This document shows, in pieces, positions 33,851-42,931 of a stretch of DNA of 64,000 nt (the first letter of the stretch is position 1; every line of letters starts with the position of its first letter). The notes under the pieces were generated by a model. It was given only the letters and a program-made list of their open reading frames with translations, searched no databases and was not told the origin of the DNA. The stretch covers positions 309,659 through 373,658 of the forward strand of contig CALEIK010000025.1 in NCBI GenBank assembly GCA_937876195.1. The letters are read 5' to 3'. Origin of the DNA: an uncultured Flavobacteriales bacterium. Its GTDB lineage: Bacteria; Bacteroidota; Bacteroidia; Flavobacteriales_D; Crocinitomicaceae. A program made the position numbers and the translations under genes.

Positions 33851-33878
33851 TTGAACTGTGAGTTTTCGCGTATCTTTG
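33851..33878 (+). promoter_or_regulatory. Promoter of the T9SS protein at 33904
   Basis: TTG (33851-33853), 17 bases, then TATCTTTG (33871-33878), a complete match to the Bacteroidota consensus, 25 bases before the ATG. Confidence 0.65.
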
Positions 33879-33903
33879 CAAAAAAAACCAATAGAAACAA
33901 CTC

Positions 33904-36660
33904 ATGAAAGTTCATTTAATACTCTTAATTCTAGTTAGTTACACCAATATTTCATGGTCTCAAAACTGGACCGGTAATCAAGATGCCGATTGGAACAATG
34001 CTGCGAACTGGTCATCTTGGCCACTGAACGGAGAAGACATTACAATTAATCCAGCTCTTTATACAGGAAATTCAATTTCACCTGTGATATCGTCAAATTC
34101 AGTTTTCTCGCCAGCGGCGATGTTGATTGAAAATGGAGGTATTCTGACGATTGAGGCAAATTTGACAACCGTAGATGATGTGGAAGTGATAGGAGCAGGA
34201 TCTCTAGTTGAAGTAAATTCAGGAACTTTCAGTGTGAATCCAGGAGCTGGTGGAAGATTAATCATTGATTTGAACGCTGCAATGACGATTAATGGTGGTA
34301 CTACCATCGTTGATGAAAGATTTATCGCTGGAGAGGATGTTTTGGTGACAATCAATGGTGGTTCAGCTAGTTCTGGAGAGCGCTTAATCATGGATTTGGG
34401 AGGTAGATTTATTCAGAACAATGGTAATGTATCTGTAGCAGCAACTTTTGCAATGGCCGATGGATCGCTGAATAACAATTCATCGTATGTATTGAATGAT
34501 GGAACGCTAACTGTAACTGGCGAATTTGCCATGGAGAATGAGTCTGGTATTTTTGAACCTTCGTTTACACAGAACGGGGGGACACTTGCTGTAAATGGTG
34601 ACGTTATTTGGTTTGGAGAAGCACCGGGTTCGGGAACACCTCGATTTATTATGAACAGCGGCGACGCAATGATATCGGGAATAATGCACAATCTCCCATT
34701 AAGTACAGTAAACATGTACATGGAGATTAATGGAGATGCAAATTTGGTTTTCAACGGAACATTGATTGAAAATATTCAACCGACAGATAGTATCCTTCAG
34801 TTGGGTAGTTCATCGTTCATATTTAATAACACAAACGCCATAAACAACATGGGGGTGTTTTTAGCTGAAGATGTGATTACTGAGTTCAATGGAAACACTA
34901 CGTTGCAAGGGTCTGGGACTTATCAATTCAGTTCGGTTTTAATTCAACCAGCAGCCACATTAACGCACCAATCTCCATTGTCAGTTAACGTCAGTGGAGA
35001 TTTTGAAAAAAACGGTGTATTCAATGCTAATTTGAACGAGTTGGTTTTTAATGGAAACGGTCTGCAAACACTAAGTGGATCAAGTGCTATTTCATTATAC
35101 AACGTAGAAGTGTTCAATACTTCATTGAACGGTGTTGAGTTAAATATCCCTGTTGAAATTAGTGGTCATTTTGAATTGACGGATGGTGTTGTGTTCACGG
35201 ATGCAGTCAATGTAGTCACTGCTGTTGATAATGCCACGTCATCATCGGGTAACCTCAGTAGCTACGTGGACGGACCATTTACAAAAATTGGAGATGATCC
35301 ATTTGTTTTTCCCGTTGGGAAGAATGGAGTTTGGAGTCGAATTGGAATTTCAGCTCCTTCCAACCTAACGGATGAGTTTACCGCGGAATATTTTAACACC
35401 TCGTATCCTTCAATAACACCAGTAAATTCTCCACTGAGCGCAGTAAGTAATTTGGAATATTGGGAATTGAATCAAACGGGTATTTCTCAGGTAGAAGTCA
35501 CCTTGCATTGGGAAGATGCCTTGGCAAGTTCAATTTCTGATTGTGCAGAGTTGTCAATTGGTTACTGGAATGGAAGTTCTTGGGACAATGTATTATCAAC
35601 AGCAACGGGTGTGTGTACAGGAAATGGAAGCGGCTCAATTGCATCCAATAGCGCTTTATCAAATTTCGGTGTGTTCTCACTAGGGTTTTATTCAGGAGTA
35701 ACATCACAATCAGTTTCAATTTGCTCTGGGGAAAGCTACACGATTGGGTCTAACACATATACAATGACGGGGTCTTACATCGACGTTTTACAGGATATTA
35801 ATATGGCGGATAGTGTTGTCTTGACTAATTTAACAGTTGTCGAACCGAACATTGATTTAACATCAAACGGAGTTAGTGTGGAAAGTGATCAACCTTTGGC
35901 AGATGCATATCAATGGTTGGACTGTGCAACGAATTATTCGGAAATAATAGGTGAGACTGCCTTTTCTTTTACTCCTTCAACAAGTGGTTATTATTCACTA
36001 GAAATAGAAGAAAGTGGTTGTGTAGATACGACAGATTGCTTTTATTATCAACTTGTTGACACGACTATTTGCAGTGGATCGCAATACGATGTGGGGACGA
36101 ATAGCTATGTGTCTGCGGGCAACTACGTGGATGTTTTGACAAGCTCCAATGTGCTGGATAGTATCATTGTTTCTGCGGTTGGAGTGTATACGATCAATAC
36201 AAATGTGCTTTTGAGTGGACTCACCATCACGTGTGATAACTCAACGGCAATTAGCTATCAATGGATTGATTGCACAACGGATCAACCAATCAATGGTGAA
36301 ATTGCGGATAGTTATACAGCGACGTACAACGGTAGTTTTGCTGTTATAGTGGAAGAGAATGGCTGTGTTGACACTTCACTATGTACAATGATAGCGACAG
36401 TTGGAATTAACGACTTTGATGCACTGAACGAACCTTTGATTTATCCGAATCCTTTTACCGATAGGTTTGTTGTTGAAGTTGATAATCCATCAGATTATCA
36501 ACTAATTGAAGTGTTGGATATGCTTGGAAACACCATCCTGGAATCAACCAGTTTGAAGGGTAAAATGGAGTTCACGATGAATCAGGAAGCAGGTGTCTAT
36601 TTCATTCGCTTGTCAACGATCAATCATCAGATAGGCACGTATAAACTAATTAAAAACTAA
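33904..36660 (+). CDS. Large secreted surface protein with T9SS type A sorting domain
   Basis: A 918-residue secreted protein. Signal peptide MKVHLILLILVSYTNISWSQ. Residues about 20-450 begin WTGNQDADWNNAANWSSWPL and continue as short Gly/Asn-rich beta-helix-like repeats (NGGTTIVDERFI, NGGSASSGERLI, NNGNVSVAATFAM), the pattern of G8/parallel beta-helix adhesins. Further on are cysteine-bearing Ig-like modules (about 600-800, each with SICSGESYTIGSNTYT or TICSGSQYDVGTNSYV and YQWLDC/YQWIDC). The last 80 residues (IYPNPFTDRFVVEV ... GVYFIRLSTINHQ ... KLIKN) are a type A C-terminal domain. The protein is probably anchored on the cell surface. A small lipoprotein gene follows 5 bases later. Confidence 0.85.
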   Translation: MKVHLILLILVSYTNISWSQNWTGNQDADWNNAANWSSWPLNGEDITINPALYTGNSISPVISSNSVFSPAAMLIENGGILTIEANLTTVDDVEVIGAGSLVEVNSGTFSVNPGAGGRLIIDLNAAMTINGGTTIVDERFIAGEDVLVTINGGSASSGERLIMDLGGRFIQNNGNVSVAATFAMADGSLNNNSSYVLNDGTLTVTGEFAMENESGIFEPSFTQNGGTLAVNGDVIWFGEAPGSGTPRFIMNSGDAMISGIMHNLPLSTVNMYMEINGDANLVFNGTLIENIQPTDSILQLGSSSFIFNNTNAINNMGVFLAEDVITEFNGNTTLQGSGTYQFSSVLIQPAATLTHQSPLSVNVSGDFEKNGVFNANLNELVFNGNGLQTLSGSSAISLYNVEVFNTSLNGVELNIPVEISGHFELTDGVVFTDAVNVVTAVDNATSSSGNLSSYVDGPFTKIGDDPFVFPVGKNGVWSRIGISAPSNLTDEFTAEYFNTSYPSITPVNSPLSAVSNLEYWELNQTGISQVEVTLHWEDALASSISDCAELSIGYWNGSSWDNVLSTATGVCTGNGSGSIASNSALSNFGVFSLGFYSGVTSQSVSICSGESYTIGSNTYTMTGSYIDVLQDINMADSVVLTNLTVVEPNIDLTSNGVSVESDQPLADAYQWLDCATNYSEIIGETAFSFTPSTSGYYSLEIEESGCVDTTDCFYYQLVDTTICSGSQYDVGTNSYVSAGNYVDVLTSSNVLDSIIVSAVGVYTINTNVLLSGLTITCDNSTAISYQWIDCTTDQPINGEIADSYTATYNGSFAVIVEENGCVDTSLCTMIATVGINDFDALNEPLIYPNPFTDRFVVEVDNPSDYQLIEVLDMLGNTILESTSLKGKMEFTMNQEAGVYFIRLSTINHQIGTYKLIKN

Positions 36661-36665
36661 ATTTT

Positions 36666-37091
36666 ATGATGAAGAAATTGAAAACAACAGGTTATTTATT
36701 TGCTCTGTTATTGGTGGTTATTTCGTGCAATAAAGTAAAACCAAGCAAGGTTGAGAAATCGATGACCGACGGAACTTGGAAGGTGACTTTATTTTCTGAA
36801 GATGGGGAAAACGAAACCAGCTATTTCAGCGGTTACGTGTTTACGTTTAACGATGGTGGAACGGTAAGCGCTGTGGGTTCAACCACGATAAGTGGAACAT
36901 GGTCAGTTTCAAAAAGCAGCAGTAGCAGCGACGATGAGGTTCATTTCAACCTTTCTTTTCCAGATACCAATAACTTTGACGAGCTGAGCGATGACTGGCA
37001 CATTCTTAATTATTCAGATAATTCGCTTGAGTTGGAAGATGTAAGTGGTGGCAATGGAGGGATTGATAAATTGACGTTTTCGAAGATTTAA
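36666..37091 (+). CDS. Small lipocalin-like lipoprotein
   Basis: A 141-residue lipoprotein with lipobox VVISCNK near residue 21. The mature protein begins with a KVEKSMTDGTWKVTLFSEDGEN motif and continues FTFNDGGTVSAVGSTTISGTWSVSKS, which is the signature of the lipocalin-like/DUF4923-type small lipoproteins that recur in Bacteroidota (W-K-V start, GTW second strand). It follows the T9SS protein by 5 bases and is probably cotranscribed with it. Its function is unknown. It converges on maf; an imperfect ATTTGGT/ACCAAAT inverted repeat spans the junction. Confidence 0.75.
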   Translation: MMKKLKTTGYLFALLLVVISCNKVKPSKVEKSMTDGTWKVTLFSEDGENETSYFSGYVFTFNDGGTVSAVGSTTISGTWSVSKSSSSSDDEVHFNLSFPDTNNFDELSDDWHILNYSDNSLELEDVSGGNGGIDKLTFSKI

Positions 37092-37115
37092 ATCGCCGAT
37101 TTGGTATCATTTCAA

Positions 37116-37697
37116 CTAAATGGCGACACCAAATTCATTTTTTAGCACTGAATAAATCTTGTTGACGGGGAGTCCCATTACGTTGTAGTAGCAGCCTTCA
37201 ATCTTGTGGATACCAATCGCACCGATCCATTCTTGAATGCCGTAAGCACCCGCTTTATCAAAAGGTTGATAGTTCTCAATGTAGTAATTGATTTCGCTTT
37301 CAGTCAGCGAGGAAAAGTGAACGATAGTCGTTTCTGCGAAAGAAATAGAATGTGCATTACTGGTGAGACAAACACCTGTAACGACTTTGTGTGATTTTCC
37401 TGAAAGTGCATGGAGCATGCGTTGTGCTTCGCCCTTATCTTTTGGTTTGCCTAAAATGGTCGCATCGTGAATCACCACTGTATCCGAAGTAAGCAAAATC
37501 TCACTCTTTTCGAGCGATGTCAAGAATGGTTTGGACTTCAATTCCGCTAAGTAGATTGGTACCTGCTCTGGCGAGATGTCCGAAGGATAGTTTTCTTCCA
37601 CCTCTTTTATCCGCACCTCAAACGGAAAGCCCATTTCTTTTACAAGCGATTGTCTCCGGGGAGATTTTGAAGCGAGAACAATGGTCACCTTATCCAT
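37116..37697 (-). CDS. maf: Maf family nucleotide pyrophosphatase
   Basis: Maf/YhdE proteins hydrolyse non-canonical or pyrimidine nucleoside triphosphates. The 193 residues have the family motif ASKSPRRQSLVKEMGF at residues 9-24, SDTVV near 70, GKPKDKGEAQRML near 81-93, LSGKSHKVVTGV near 96-107 and DKAGAYGIQEW around 150. Length is normal. It overlaps the upstream prenyltransferase gene by 8 bases and is last in the operon queE, porE-like, ubiA-like, maf. Confidence 0.93.
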   Translation of the reverse strand: MDKVTIVLASKSPRRQSLVKEMGFPFEVRIKEVEENYPSDISPEQVPIYLAELKSKPFLTSLEKSEILLTSDTVVIHDATILGKPKDKGEAQRMLHALSGKSHKVVTGVCLTSNAHSISFAETTIVHFSSLTESEINYYIENYQPFDKAGAYGIQEWIGAIGIHKIEGCYYNVMGLPVNKIYSVLKNEFGVAI

Positions 37698-38646
37698 AAA
37701 TCATCAAAATTCTCCAATAAATCGGGATTAGCAGTCCTGATATCATTGCCAATTTAATCAAGTGATTGATTGTCCGGTATTTTGATTTCTCATTGGCTAG
37801 AACCAATAGAATAAAACATTGTACAACAAGTGCCGCCGAAACGATAATAGGCACGACAGATACAAATGTCAGATGTTCATAGACGCTCCAGATCATTAAG
37901 GAGAAGACGATTGTAAAGAATAGGATAAGACCAACTACACGCTTGGTTTTTTTGTAGCCCAAAACAATTGGAAGTGTTTTAGCGTGTAGTTTTTTGTCAC
38001 CCTCAACGTCTTCCATGTCTTTTACAATCTCGCGTGCAAGGTTTAGTACAAAGGCAAATCCTGAAATGGCAAACGTCAGAAGCAAGGTGAAATCAATAAT
38101 CGACTCTTCACCAAAAGGATAGAACGTGTTTGGTGTGATTTTATCTGCATCTACCCATTGGATATGGTAGAAATAATAACCAACAAGTAAAGGCACGATT
38201 GCAGTCAATCCTGCAATTAAAAAGTTGCCAATGAAAAATTTACGCTTTAGCTTGAGTGAGTAATACCAAAGCAAATTAATGGTTAACAAATGAATGAAAA
38301 GATACCAATACGTTTGTAAACGCCAGCTCAGATAGAGAGCAATGGCAAAGGCCACAAAATTAATGATCCAATGAGAGAAAATAGCCACTCTACGGCTGAT
38401 ATATTTTCCTATTACAACTCTATTGGGTTTGTTGATGAGGTCTGCCTTGATGTCAAAATAATCATTGATAATGTTTCCTGCAGCGGCAATCATTACTGTT
38501 GATATCACCAACAAGAAAAAGGTAAAAGACTCAACCCCGAGCGATGATTGAATATCATAGACGCCTTCGAAATACCATCCAATGCCGTACATCGTCACGA
38601 CAATAATCAGCAAGTTTAACGGGCGGGTAAGTTTTATAAAATGCAT
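37690..38646 (-). CDS. UbiA-type prenyltransferase (GGGP synthase-like)
   Basis: A 318-residue membrane enzyme with about nine transmembrane helices. The aspartate-rich motif NIINDYFDIKADLINKP (about 58-74) and the second motif LAREIVKDMEDVEGDKK near 203-219 bind Mg-prenyl diphosphate. Among UbiA enzymes of Bacteroidota this form is usually labelled geranylgeranylglycerol-phosphate geranylgeranyltransferase, but I cannot rule out MenA (menaquinone) or another acceptor from sequence alone. It overlaps the PorE-like gene by 1 base and maf by 8 bases. Confidence 0.82.
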   Translation of the reverse strand: MHFIKLTRPLNLLIIVVTMYGIGWYFEGVYDIQSSLGVESFTFFLLVISTVMIAAAGNIINDYFDIKADLINKPNRVVIGKYISRRVAIFSHWIINFVAFAIALYLSWRLQTYWYLFIHLLTINLLWYYSLKLKRKFFIGNFLIAGLTAIVPLLVGYYFYHIQWVDADKITPNTFYPFGEESIIDFTLLLTFAISGFAFVLNLAREIVKDMEDVEGDKKLHAKTLPIVLGYKKTKRVVGLILFFTIVFSLMIWSVYEHLTFVSVVPIIVSAALVVQCFILLVLANEKSKYRTINHLIKLAMISGLLIPIYWRILMIYG

Positions 38647-40673
38647 TAGTTCGAAACGATTTTATACTCAGTTCTTCTGTTTGCTTGATGTGCCTTCTCC
38701 TGCTCTTTTTCCGTGCTCATTTTTGAGATAGTTTCATCAGAGTATACAGGTTTTGAAGAGCCATATCCCTTGAAAGTTAACCTTTTTTTGTCAATGCCCT
38801 TTTCGATCGCATAATCGTAAACTGCCTTCGCTCTATCGTTGGAAAGCGTTAAGTTCTGTTGTTTGTCACCACGCGAATCGGTATGCCCACCGATTTCAAT
38901 GTTCACGGTTGGATTTTCATTCAGGAAATGAACAAGCTTATCCAATTCAACAAATGATTCTTTGCGCAAAGTCGATTTTGACAGGTCGAAGAAAACATTT
39001 GCCAACACGATGGTTGGATCTCCAGTACTGTTCAATGGAACCAATGGAACATCCATGTGAATGGCCTCTAGATTGTCTGGATTAATCATATCGAAATTCT
39101 CTGAGAAAAACGCATAACCTGGGTAAGTGACGTTCAACGCGTACGATTTATTGACAGGCAGCGATACCATGAATTCTCCACTCAATTTATCCGCTTCAGA
39201 GTAGATCACTTCTTTACCAGTTTCTAGGTCGATTAACTGGAATTTACCTGGTACAGGGCGTTTTGTGTTTACGTCAAACACAATTCCTTCGAAGTACAAT
39301 GTTCTTGTTGGACGCAATTTTTCTGGCATTTCAAAGTAGTAAATATCCAAATCACCGTAACCGCCTTCTCTGTTGGATGCGAAAAAGGCAATCTCTCCAT
39401 CTGGAGAAACCATCAATGAGTTTTCATCATATTTTGTATTGATTGGATAACCCAAGTTTTCAGGGGTGCCCCAGTTGCCATTCTCGTTCATACGGGAGAC
39501 AAATAAATCGGATCCACCCATTCCCACATGTCCGCGTGAAGCAAAATACAGTGTTTTTCCATCTGGGTGAATGAGCACTGACTCTTCCTTGTACGGCGTG
39601 TTGATATGATCTGGCAGACGCACAGGAACTCCCCACAATCCGTTTTCGCCCAAGCGAGCCACATAAATATCCGTATCTTCTGTTCGGTCGATGCCTCGGA
39701 TCCCTCGAATGAAGTACATGGTTTTCCCATCCGCAGAAAGTGAAGGTTGACTCTCCCAGTGGTACGAGTTAACATTTCCAGGGAGATTGACTGGATTCAT
39801 CCATTTCGCGCCTAATTTTTTCGTGTAGAACAAGTCGCAACTTCCATTGCCCGTTCTATTCTCTCCGTAATACGTTCCTGTAGCATCAGGACAAGCAACA
39901 AAAACCAGTGAGCGTCCATCTGCTGCTATCGTTGGAGCGCCTTCATTGTTAACGGTATTGATATTTGCCGGCATGGCAATTGCCGTTCCCCACAAATTAT
40001 GTTCATTGAGCTCAGAAACGAAGAAATCCTCTTGTTCCTTAACCGGTCCAGGAACCCGATCGTCTCTTATTCTCCGTGTAAAAAGGATTGTCTTTCCATC
40101 GACAGTAATTGTTGGAAAATATTCTGGATTGGCAGTATTAATTCCCGGTCCGATGTTAATTGGATTGAAACTCAATGGATTTTTCATTGCATGAATTGCA
40201 AAGGAACAGTTGTTGCGAATACGCATGGCTTCCGTCACCAATTCTGGACTAGCGTTTCTGAACTGCACGAATATGTCAATGTTCTGAATCGCTCCTTCAT
40301 AATCTCCCGTGGCTTGTTGCAGATTCGCTAAATAGAAATAAGTACTTCCTGTACTGTTTTGCTGTGGATTGAGTGCCAATGCTTTTTTATAGTGATCAAT
40401 TGCAGGTTCGTACTCACGTAGAATTTCATGAAACTCACCAGCAAGCATGTGTGCTTCCCAAAATGAAGGGTCTTTCTCAATCGCCTCATTTAAATATTTA
40501 ATTCCACCTCTGTAATTGGGCATGTTCGTGGCGTAATCCACTGTTAAATTTGGTTCAGCCTTGCCTTGTTGATACAACTTAATGGCTTTTTTATTGGTCG
40601 TAGAAAACCCTAGTTGCGCTGTCGAGCAAGAGGTAAAAAGAATTAGCGAGAAAAGAATGAGTGTATACTTCAT
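38646..40673 (-). CDS. PorE-like OmpA lipoprotein (TPR-PD40-CRD-OmpA)
   Basis: A 675-residue lipoprotein with lipobox LFTSCST. Domains in order: TPR-like repeats (about 40-170, FWEAHMLAGEFHEILREYEPAIDHYKKA, 55-85), PD40-type beta-propeller blades (about 180-440, repeating ADGKTMYFIRG, PDGKTLYFASR, PDGEIAFFASN), a carboxypeptidase-regulatory fold (about 450-540) and a C-terminal OmpA domain with the peptidoglycan-binding core IGGHTDSRGDKQQNL and NDRAKAVYDYAIEKGI. That order matches PorE, the T9SS anchor protein first described in Porphyromonas gingivalis, though Flavobacteriales carry several paralogues. It is 3 bases downstream of queE and runs into the ubiA-like gene. Confidence 0.85.
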   Translation of the reverse strand: MKYTLILFSLILFTSCSTAQLGFSTTNKKAIKLYQQGKAEPNLTVDYATNMPNYRGGIKYLNEAIEKDPSFWEAHMLAGEFHEILREYEPAIDHYKKALALNPQQNSTGSTYFYLANLQQATGDYEGAIQNIDIFVQFRNASPELVTEAMRIRNNCSFAIHAMKNPLSFNPINIGPGINTANPEYFPTITVDGKTILFTRRIRDDRVPGPVKEQEDFFVSELNEHNLWGTAIAMPANINTVNNEGAPTIAADGRSLVFVACPDATGTYYGENRTGNGSCDLFYTKKLGAKWMNPVNLPGNVNSYHWESQPSLSADGKTMYFIRGIRGIDRTEDTDIYVARLGENGLWGVPVRLPDHINTPYKEESVLIHPDGKTLYFASRGHVGMGGSDLFVSRMNENGNWGTPENLGYPINTKYDENSLMVSPDGEIAFFASNREGGYGDLDIYYFEMPEKLRPTRTLYFEGIVFDVNTKRPVPGKFQLIDLETGKEVIYSEADKLSGEFMVSLPVNKSYALNVTYPGYAFFSENFDMINPDNLEAIHMDVPLVPLNSTGDPTIVLANVFFDLSKSTLRKESFVELDKLVHFLNENPTVNIEIGGHTDSRGDKQQNLTLSNDRAKAVYDYAIEKGIDKKRLTFKGYGSSKPVYSDETISKMSTEKEQEKAHQANRRTEYKIVSN

Positions 40674-40675
40674 AA

Positions 40676-41296
40676 CTATGGAATGTTCATTATTTTATGT
40701 GTTTGTAGCGAAACGTTCCAGTGAGGATTGTTTTTGACGTACGCGATAATCAGTGGCAAAAATCGTTCCCGTTTCGACCATTCAGGCTGAAGGTATAATT
40801 TACACGATGTATTTACTTTTGTTGCATGCTCTTCTGCCCAAGCAAAATCAGAGGGGTGACTAATAACCACTTTTAACTCATTCGCTTTTGAATAAGCCTC
40901 ATCATTCGGGGCTTTAAATTTTTTTGGTGAGAAACAATACCAATCAACATTTCCAAGTAAAGGATAACATCCGGAAGTTTCAATCGCTGTGTAAATTCCT
41001 TTTTCTTTGAGTGCTATCGTCAACGCTGTTAGGTCGTACATGGCAGGTTCACCTCCAGTAATCACACAAAAATCGGTACCAGATTTAACTACCTCGTCGA
41101 TTAAAAAAGAAACCGATTGTTCTTTATGAAGCGCCGCATCCCAACTTTCTTTGACATCGCACCAGATACAACCGACATCGCACCCAGCAACGCGAATAAA
41201 ATACGCCGCACGTCCACTATGAAATCCTTCACCCTGAATGGTGTAGAATTGCTCCATAATTGGCAACAAGGCGATAGAAGGTGCTGTTTTTGTCAT
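40676..41296 (-). CDS. queE: 7-carboxy-7-deazaguanine synthase QueE
   Basis: QueE is the radical-SAM enzyme that converts 6-carboxy-tetrahydropterin to 7-carboxy-7-deazaguanine for queuosine. The 206 residues show FYTIQGEGFHSGRAAYFIRVAGC near 17-39 and the cluster cysteines C39, C43 and C46 (CDVGCIWC, C-x3-C-x2-C). ITGGEPAMYDL near 79 and ETSGCYPL are also typical. Length is normal for Bacteroidota. It heads the four-gene minus-strand operon with its own -7 box. No queC, queD or tgt is in the window. Confidence 0.94.
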   Translation of the reverse strand: MTKTAPSIALLPIMEQFYTIQGEGFHSGRAAYFIRVAGCDVGCIWCDVKESWDAALHKEQSVSFLIDEVVKSGTDFCVITGGEPAMYDLTALTIALKEKGIYTAIETSGCYPLLGNVDWYCFSPKKFKAPNDEAYSKANELKVVISHPSDFAWAEEHATKVNTSCKLYLQPEWSKRERFLPLIIAYVKNNPHWNVSLQTHKIMNIP

Positions 41297-41301
41297 TACT
41301 A

Positions 41302-41309
41302 CAAAAATA
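41302..41309 (-). promoter_or_regulatory. -7 box of the queE operon
   Basis: The minus strand reads TATTTTTG (TAnnTTTG), ending 5 bases before the queE ATG. It is another promoter with an almost absent leader. Confidence 0.4.
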
Positions 41310-41374
41310 GCCTTTAATCGAAAGTGGACAACACCTTGATTGGAATATGTAGTTAAATTATAGTATACAGCTGA

Positions 41375-41731
41375 TTAATTCGCCTCAACAGTTTCCCAAA
41401 CATCAATCAATCGATCTCTTTCATAAAGAAAGTGATCTAGGTACAATTTTCGCTCGATGTTCTTTTTTCGTTGTGCATCTACGATGTTTTCAAAGGTCTT
41501 TTGAATTAGCTCAAGAATATTGGAGTTGATGAGCTGAACAGAAGTATTGGTATCAAATTTATAGTGACTGTACACAGATACAATTTTTCGAATGCTATTT
41601 TTTTCTTCTTCAGTGGGATTGCGTTTTTGCGTGAGATCGTGTAAAAGAGGAAGTAATCGTGCACTTAAATCCACAAAATGCCGAAGGATAAAATTGGCGG
41701 TATTGATGTTATTTATGTCCGATGCATTCAT
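41375..41731 (-). CDS. Small helical protein of unknown function
   Basis: A cytosolic, mostly helical protein of about 118 residues. I start at the ATG at 41731 (MNASDINNINTANFILRHF); the frame is open from 41743 with an earlier ATG that only adds MFCI. No signal peptide and no known motif was seen; it has an amphipathic helix pattern (LLPLLHDLTQKRNPTEEEKNSIRKIV, split here at residues 28-55) and a charged C-terminal helix. It lies between the queE operon and the divergent T9SS gene at 41891. Nothing is known of its function. Confidence 0.5.
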   Translation of the reverse strand: MNASDINNINTANFILRHFVDLSARLLPLLHDLTQKRNPTEEEKNSIRKIVSVYSHYKFDTNTSVQLINSNILELIQKTFENIVDAQRKKNIERKLYLDHFLYERDRLIDVWETVEAN

Positions 41732-41861
41732 AATACAAAACATTTAGTGTTGCTATTCTAAAAACGCTTTTAAAGTTCAGAAGGTTGATAATTAGATACT
41801 ATAAATGAATATTTTAGATGTTCCAGTGAATAAATTGTATGAATCATTGATACTTTAATTT

Positions 41862-41869
41862 TATCTTTG
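41862..41869 (+). promoter_or_regulatory. -7 box of the secreted PCMD-type gene
   Basis: TATCTTTG, a full TAnnTTTG match. The open frame's TTG at 41867 lies inside it, so translation must start later, at the ATG at 41891. Confidence 0.55.
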
Positions 41870-41890
41870 TCCGACAAAAACCTAAAAAAT

Positions 41891-42865
41891 ATGAAAAGAA
41901 TATTACTTATTACATTGATTTTTAGCGGGATAAACTTCTCGTTTGGACAACAGCAAATTGGAAATAGTGACTTTGAAAGCTGGGAGGCAGTTTCAAGTGG
42001 TGAAGAACCGGTAAACTGGAATAGTTTTAAAACAGCTGGTGGAACATGGAGTTCAGCTTCAAGTGTTCAAGTTGAACCTTCGACTGATACACGACCTGGA
42101 TCTACGGGTACATCAAGCTGTAGAATATGGGCAACAGCTACTACAATTCCATTTATTGGTACAGTAGTAGCAAATGGAAACGTTACGCTTGGAAAAATTA
42201 ATATGGGGAGTACAACTCCAGATTCTCCTGATAACAATTATAATACAACCCTTACTGCAGACCCTAATTTTTCAGAAGCATTAGCCGATACACCGGACTC
42301 TTTGGTGTTTTGGGCAAAATTCACTCCAGTGAGTGGTTCAGGGAATGCAAGAGTAAGAGCTACTTTGCATGATAATTATGACTACCATGATCCAGAAGGT
42401 ACGGGAGGTTCCGCAAATCACATAGTGGCGATAGCGGAGTTAAATTACCCTACGACTGGAGGGAACTGGACAAGATTCTCTATCCCTTTTGATTATTCTG
42501 TTGCGACTACTGCAAACGCTAATACACATATCCTGATTACATTTACTACTAATCAAACACCAGGAGGTGGAAGTGGTGATGACGAGGTATTGATTGATGA
42601 TGTTGAGTTAATTTATAACCCCGCAGGTATTACTGAACATGCTAAAGGTGGATTTGTCGTTGGAATGGATAATGGATCGAACAATATTAATGTATATGGA
42701 AAAGAGGAACTAGCGGGTAGTTATGTCGTTTACAATGCAATCGGTCAGGAAGTACAAGCCGGTGATATTGCCTCTAACATTAAGTTCAATAAAGAATTTG
42801 GAATCTACTTTGTGCACTTAATGACAAAAAATGGTGTATACACCTTTGAAATATTAAAGAACTAG
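41891..42865 (+). CDS. Secreted PCMD-like protein with T9SS sorting domain
   Basis: A secreted protein of 324 residues. The start at 41891 (MKRILLITLIFSGINFSFGQ) gives a normal signal peptide; the frame extends to 41867 but that start is inside the -7 box. The mature part starts IGNSDFESWEAVSSGEEPVNWNSF, the entry of the putative carbohydrate metabolism domain (PCMD) and related jelly-roll folds, and has the DSLVFWAKFTPVSGSGNARVRATLHDNYD segment of that fold (here 140-168). The C-terminal 75 residues (NINVYGKEELAGSYVVYNAIGQEVQ ... FGIYFVHLMTKNGVYTFEILKN, truncated for display) are a type A sorting domain. A terminator at 42893 separates it from the TonB receptor. Confidence 0.78.
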   Translation: MKRILLITLIFSGINFSFGQQQIGNSDFESWEAVSSGEEPVNWNSFKTAGGTWSSASSVQVEPSTDTRPGSTGTSSCRIWATATTIPFIGTVVANGNVTLGKINMGSTTPDSPDNNYNTTLTADPNFSEALADTPDSLVFWAKFTPVSGSGNARVRATLHDNYDYHDPEGTGGSANHIVAIAELNYPTTGGNWTRFSIPFDYSVATTANANTHILITFTTNQTPGGGSGDDEVLIDDVELIYNPAGITEHAKGGFVVGMDNGSNNINVYGKEELAGSYVVYNAIGQEVQAGDIASNIKFNKEFGIYFVHLMTKNGVYTFEILKN

Positions 42866-42892
42866 AATTTCTAAAAAAGTTTATTTTTGAGG

Positions 42893-42921
42893 CCGTTCGC
42901 ATGTGGCGGACGGTTTTTTTT
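42893..42921 (+). terminator. Rho-independent terminator after the PCMD-like gene
   Basis: CCGTTCGC (42893-42900) pairs with GCGGACGG (42906-42913), one G-U pair, 5-base loop, followed by TTTTTTTT. It ends 11 bases before the TonB receptor gene. Confidence 0.9.
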
Positions 42922-42931
42922 ATTCTGAACA

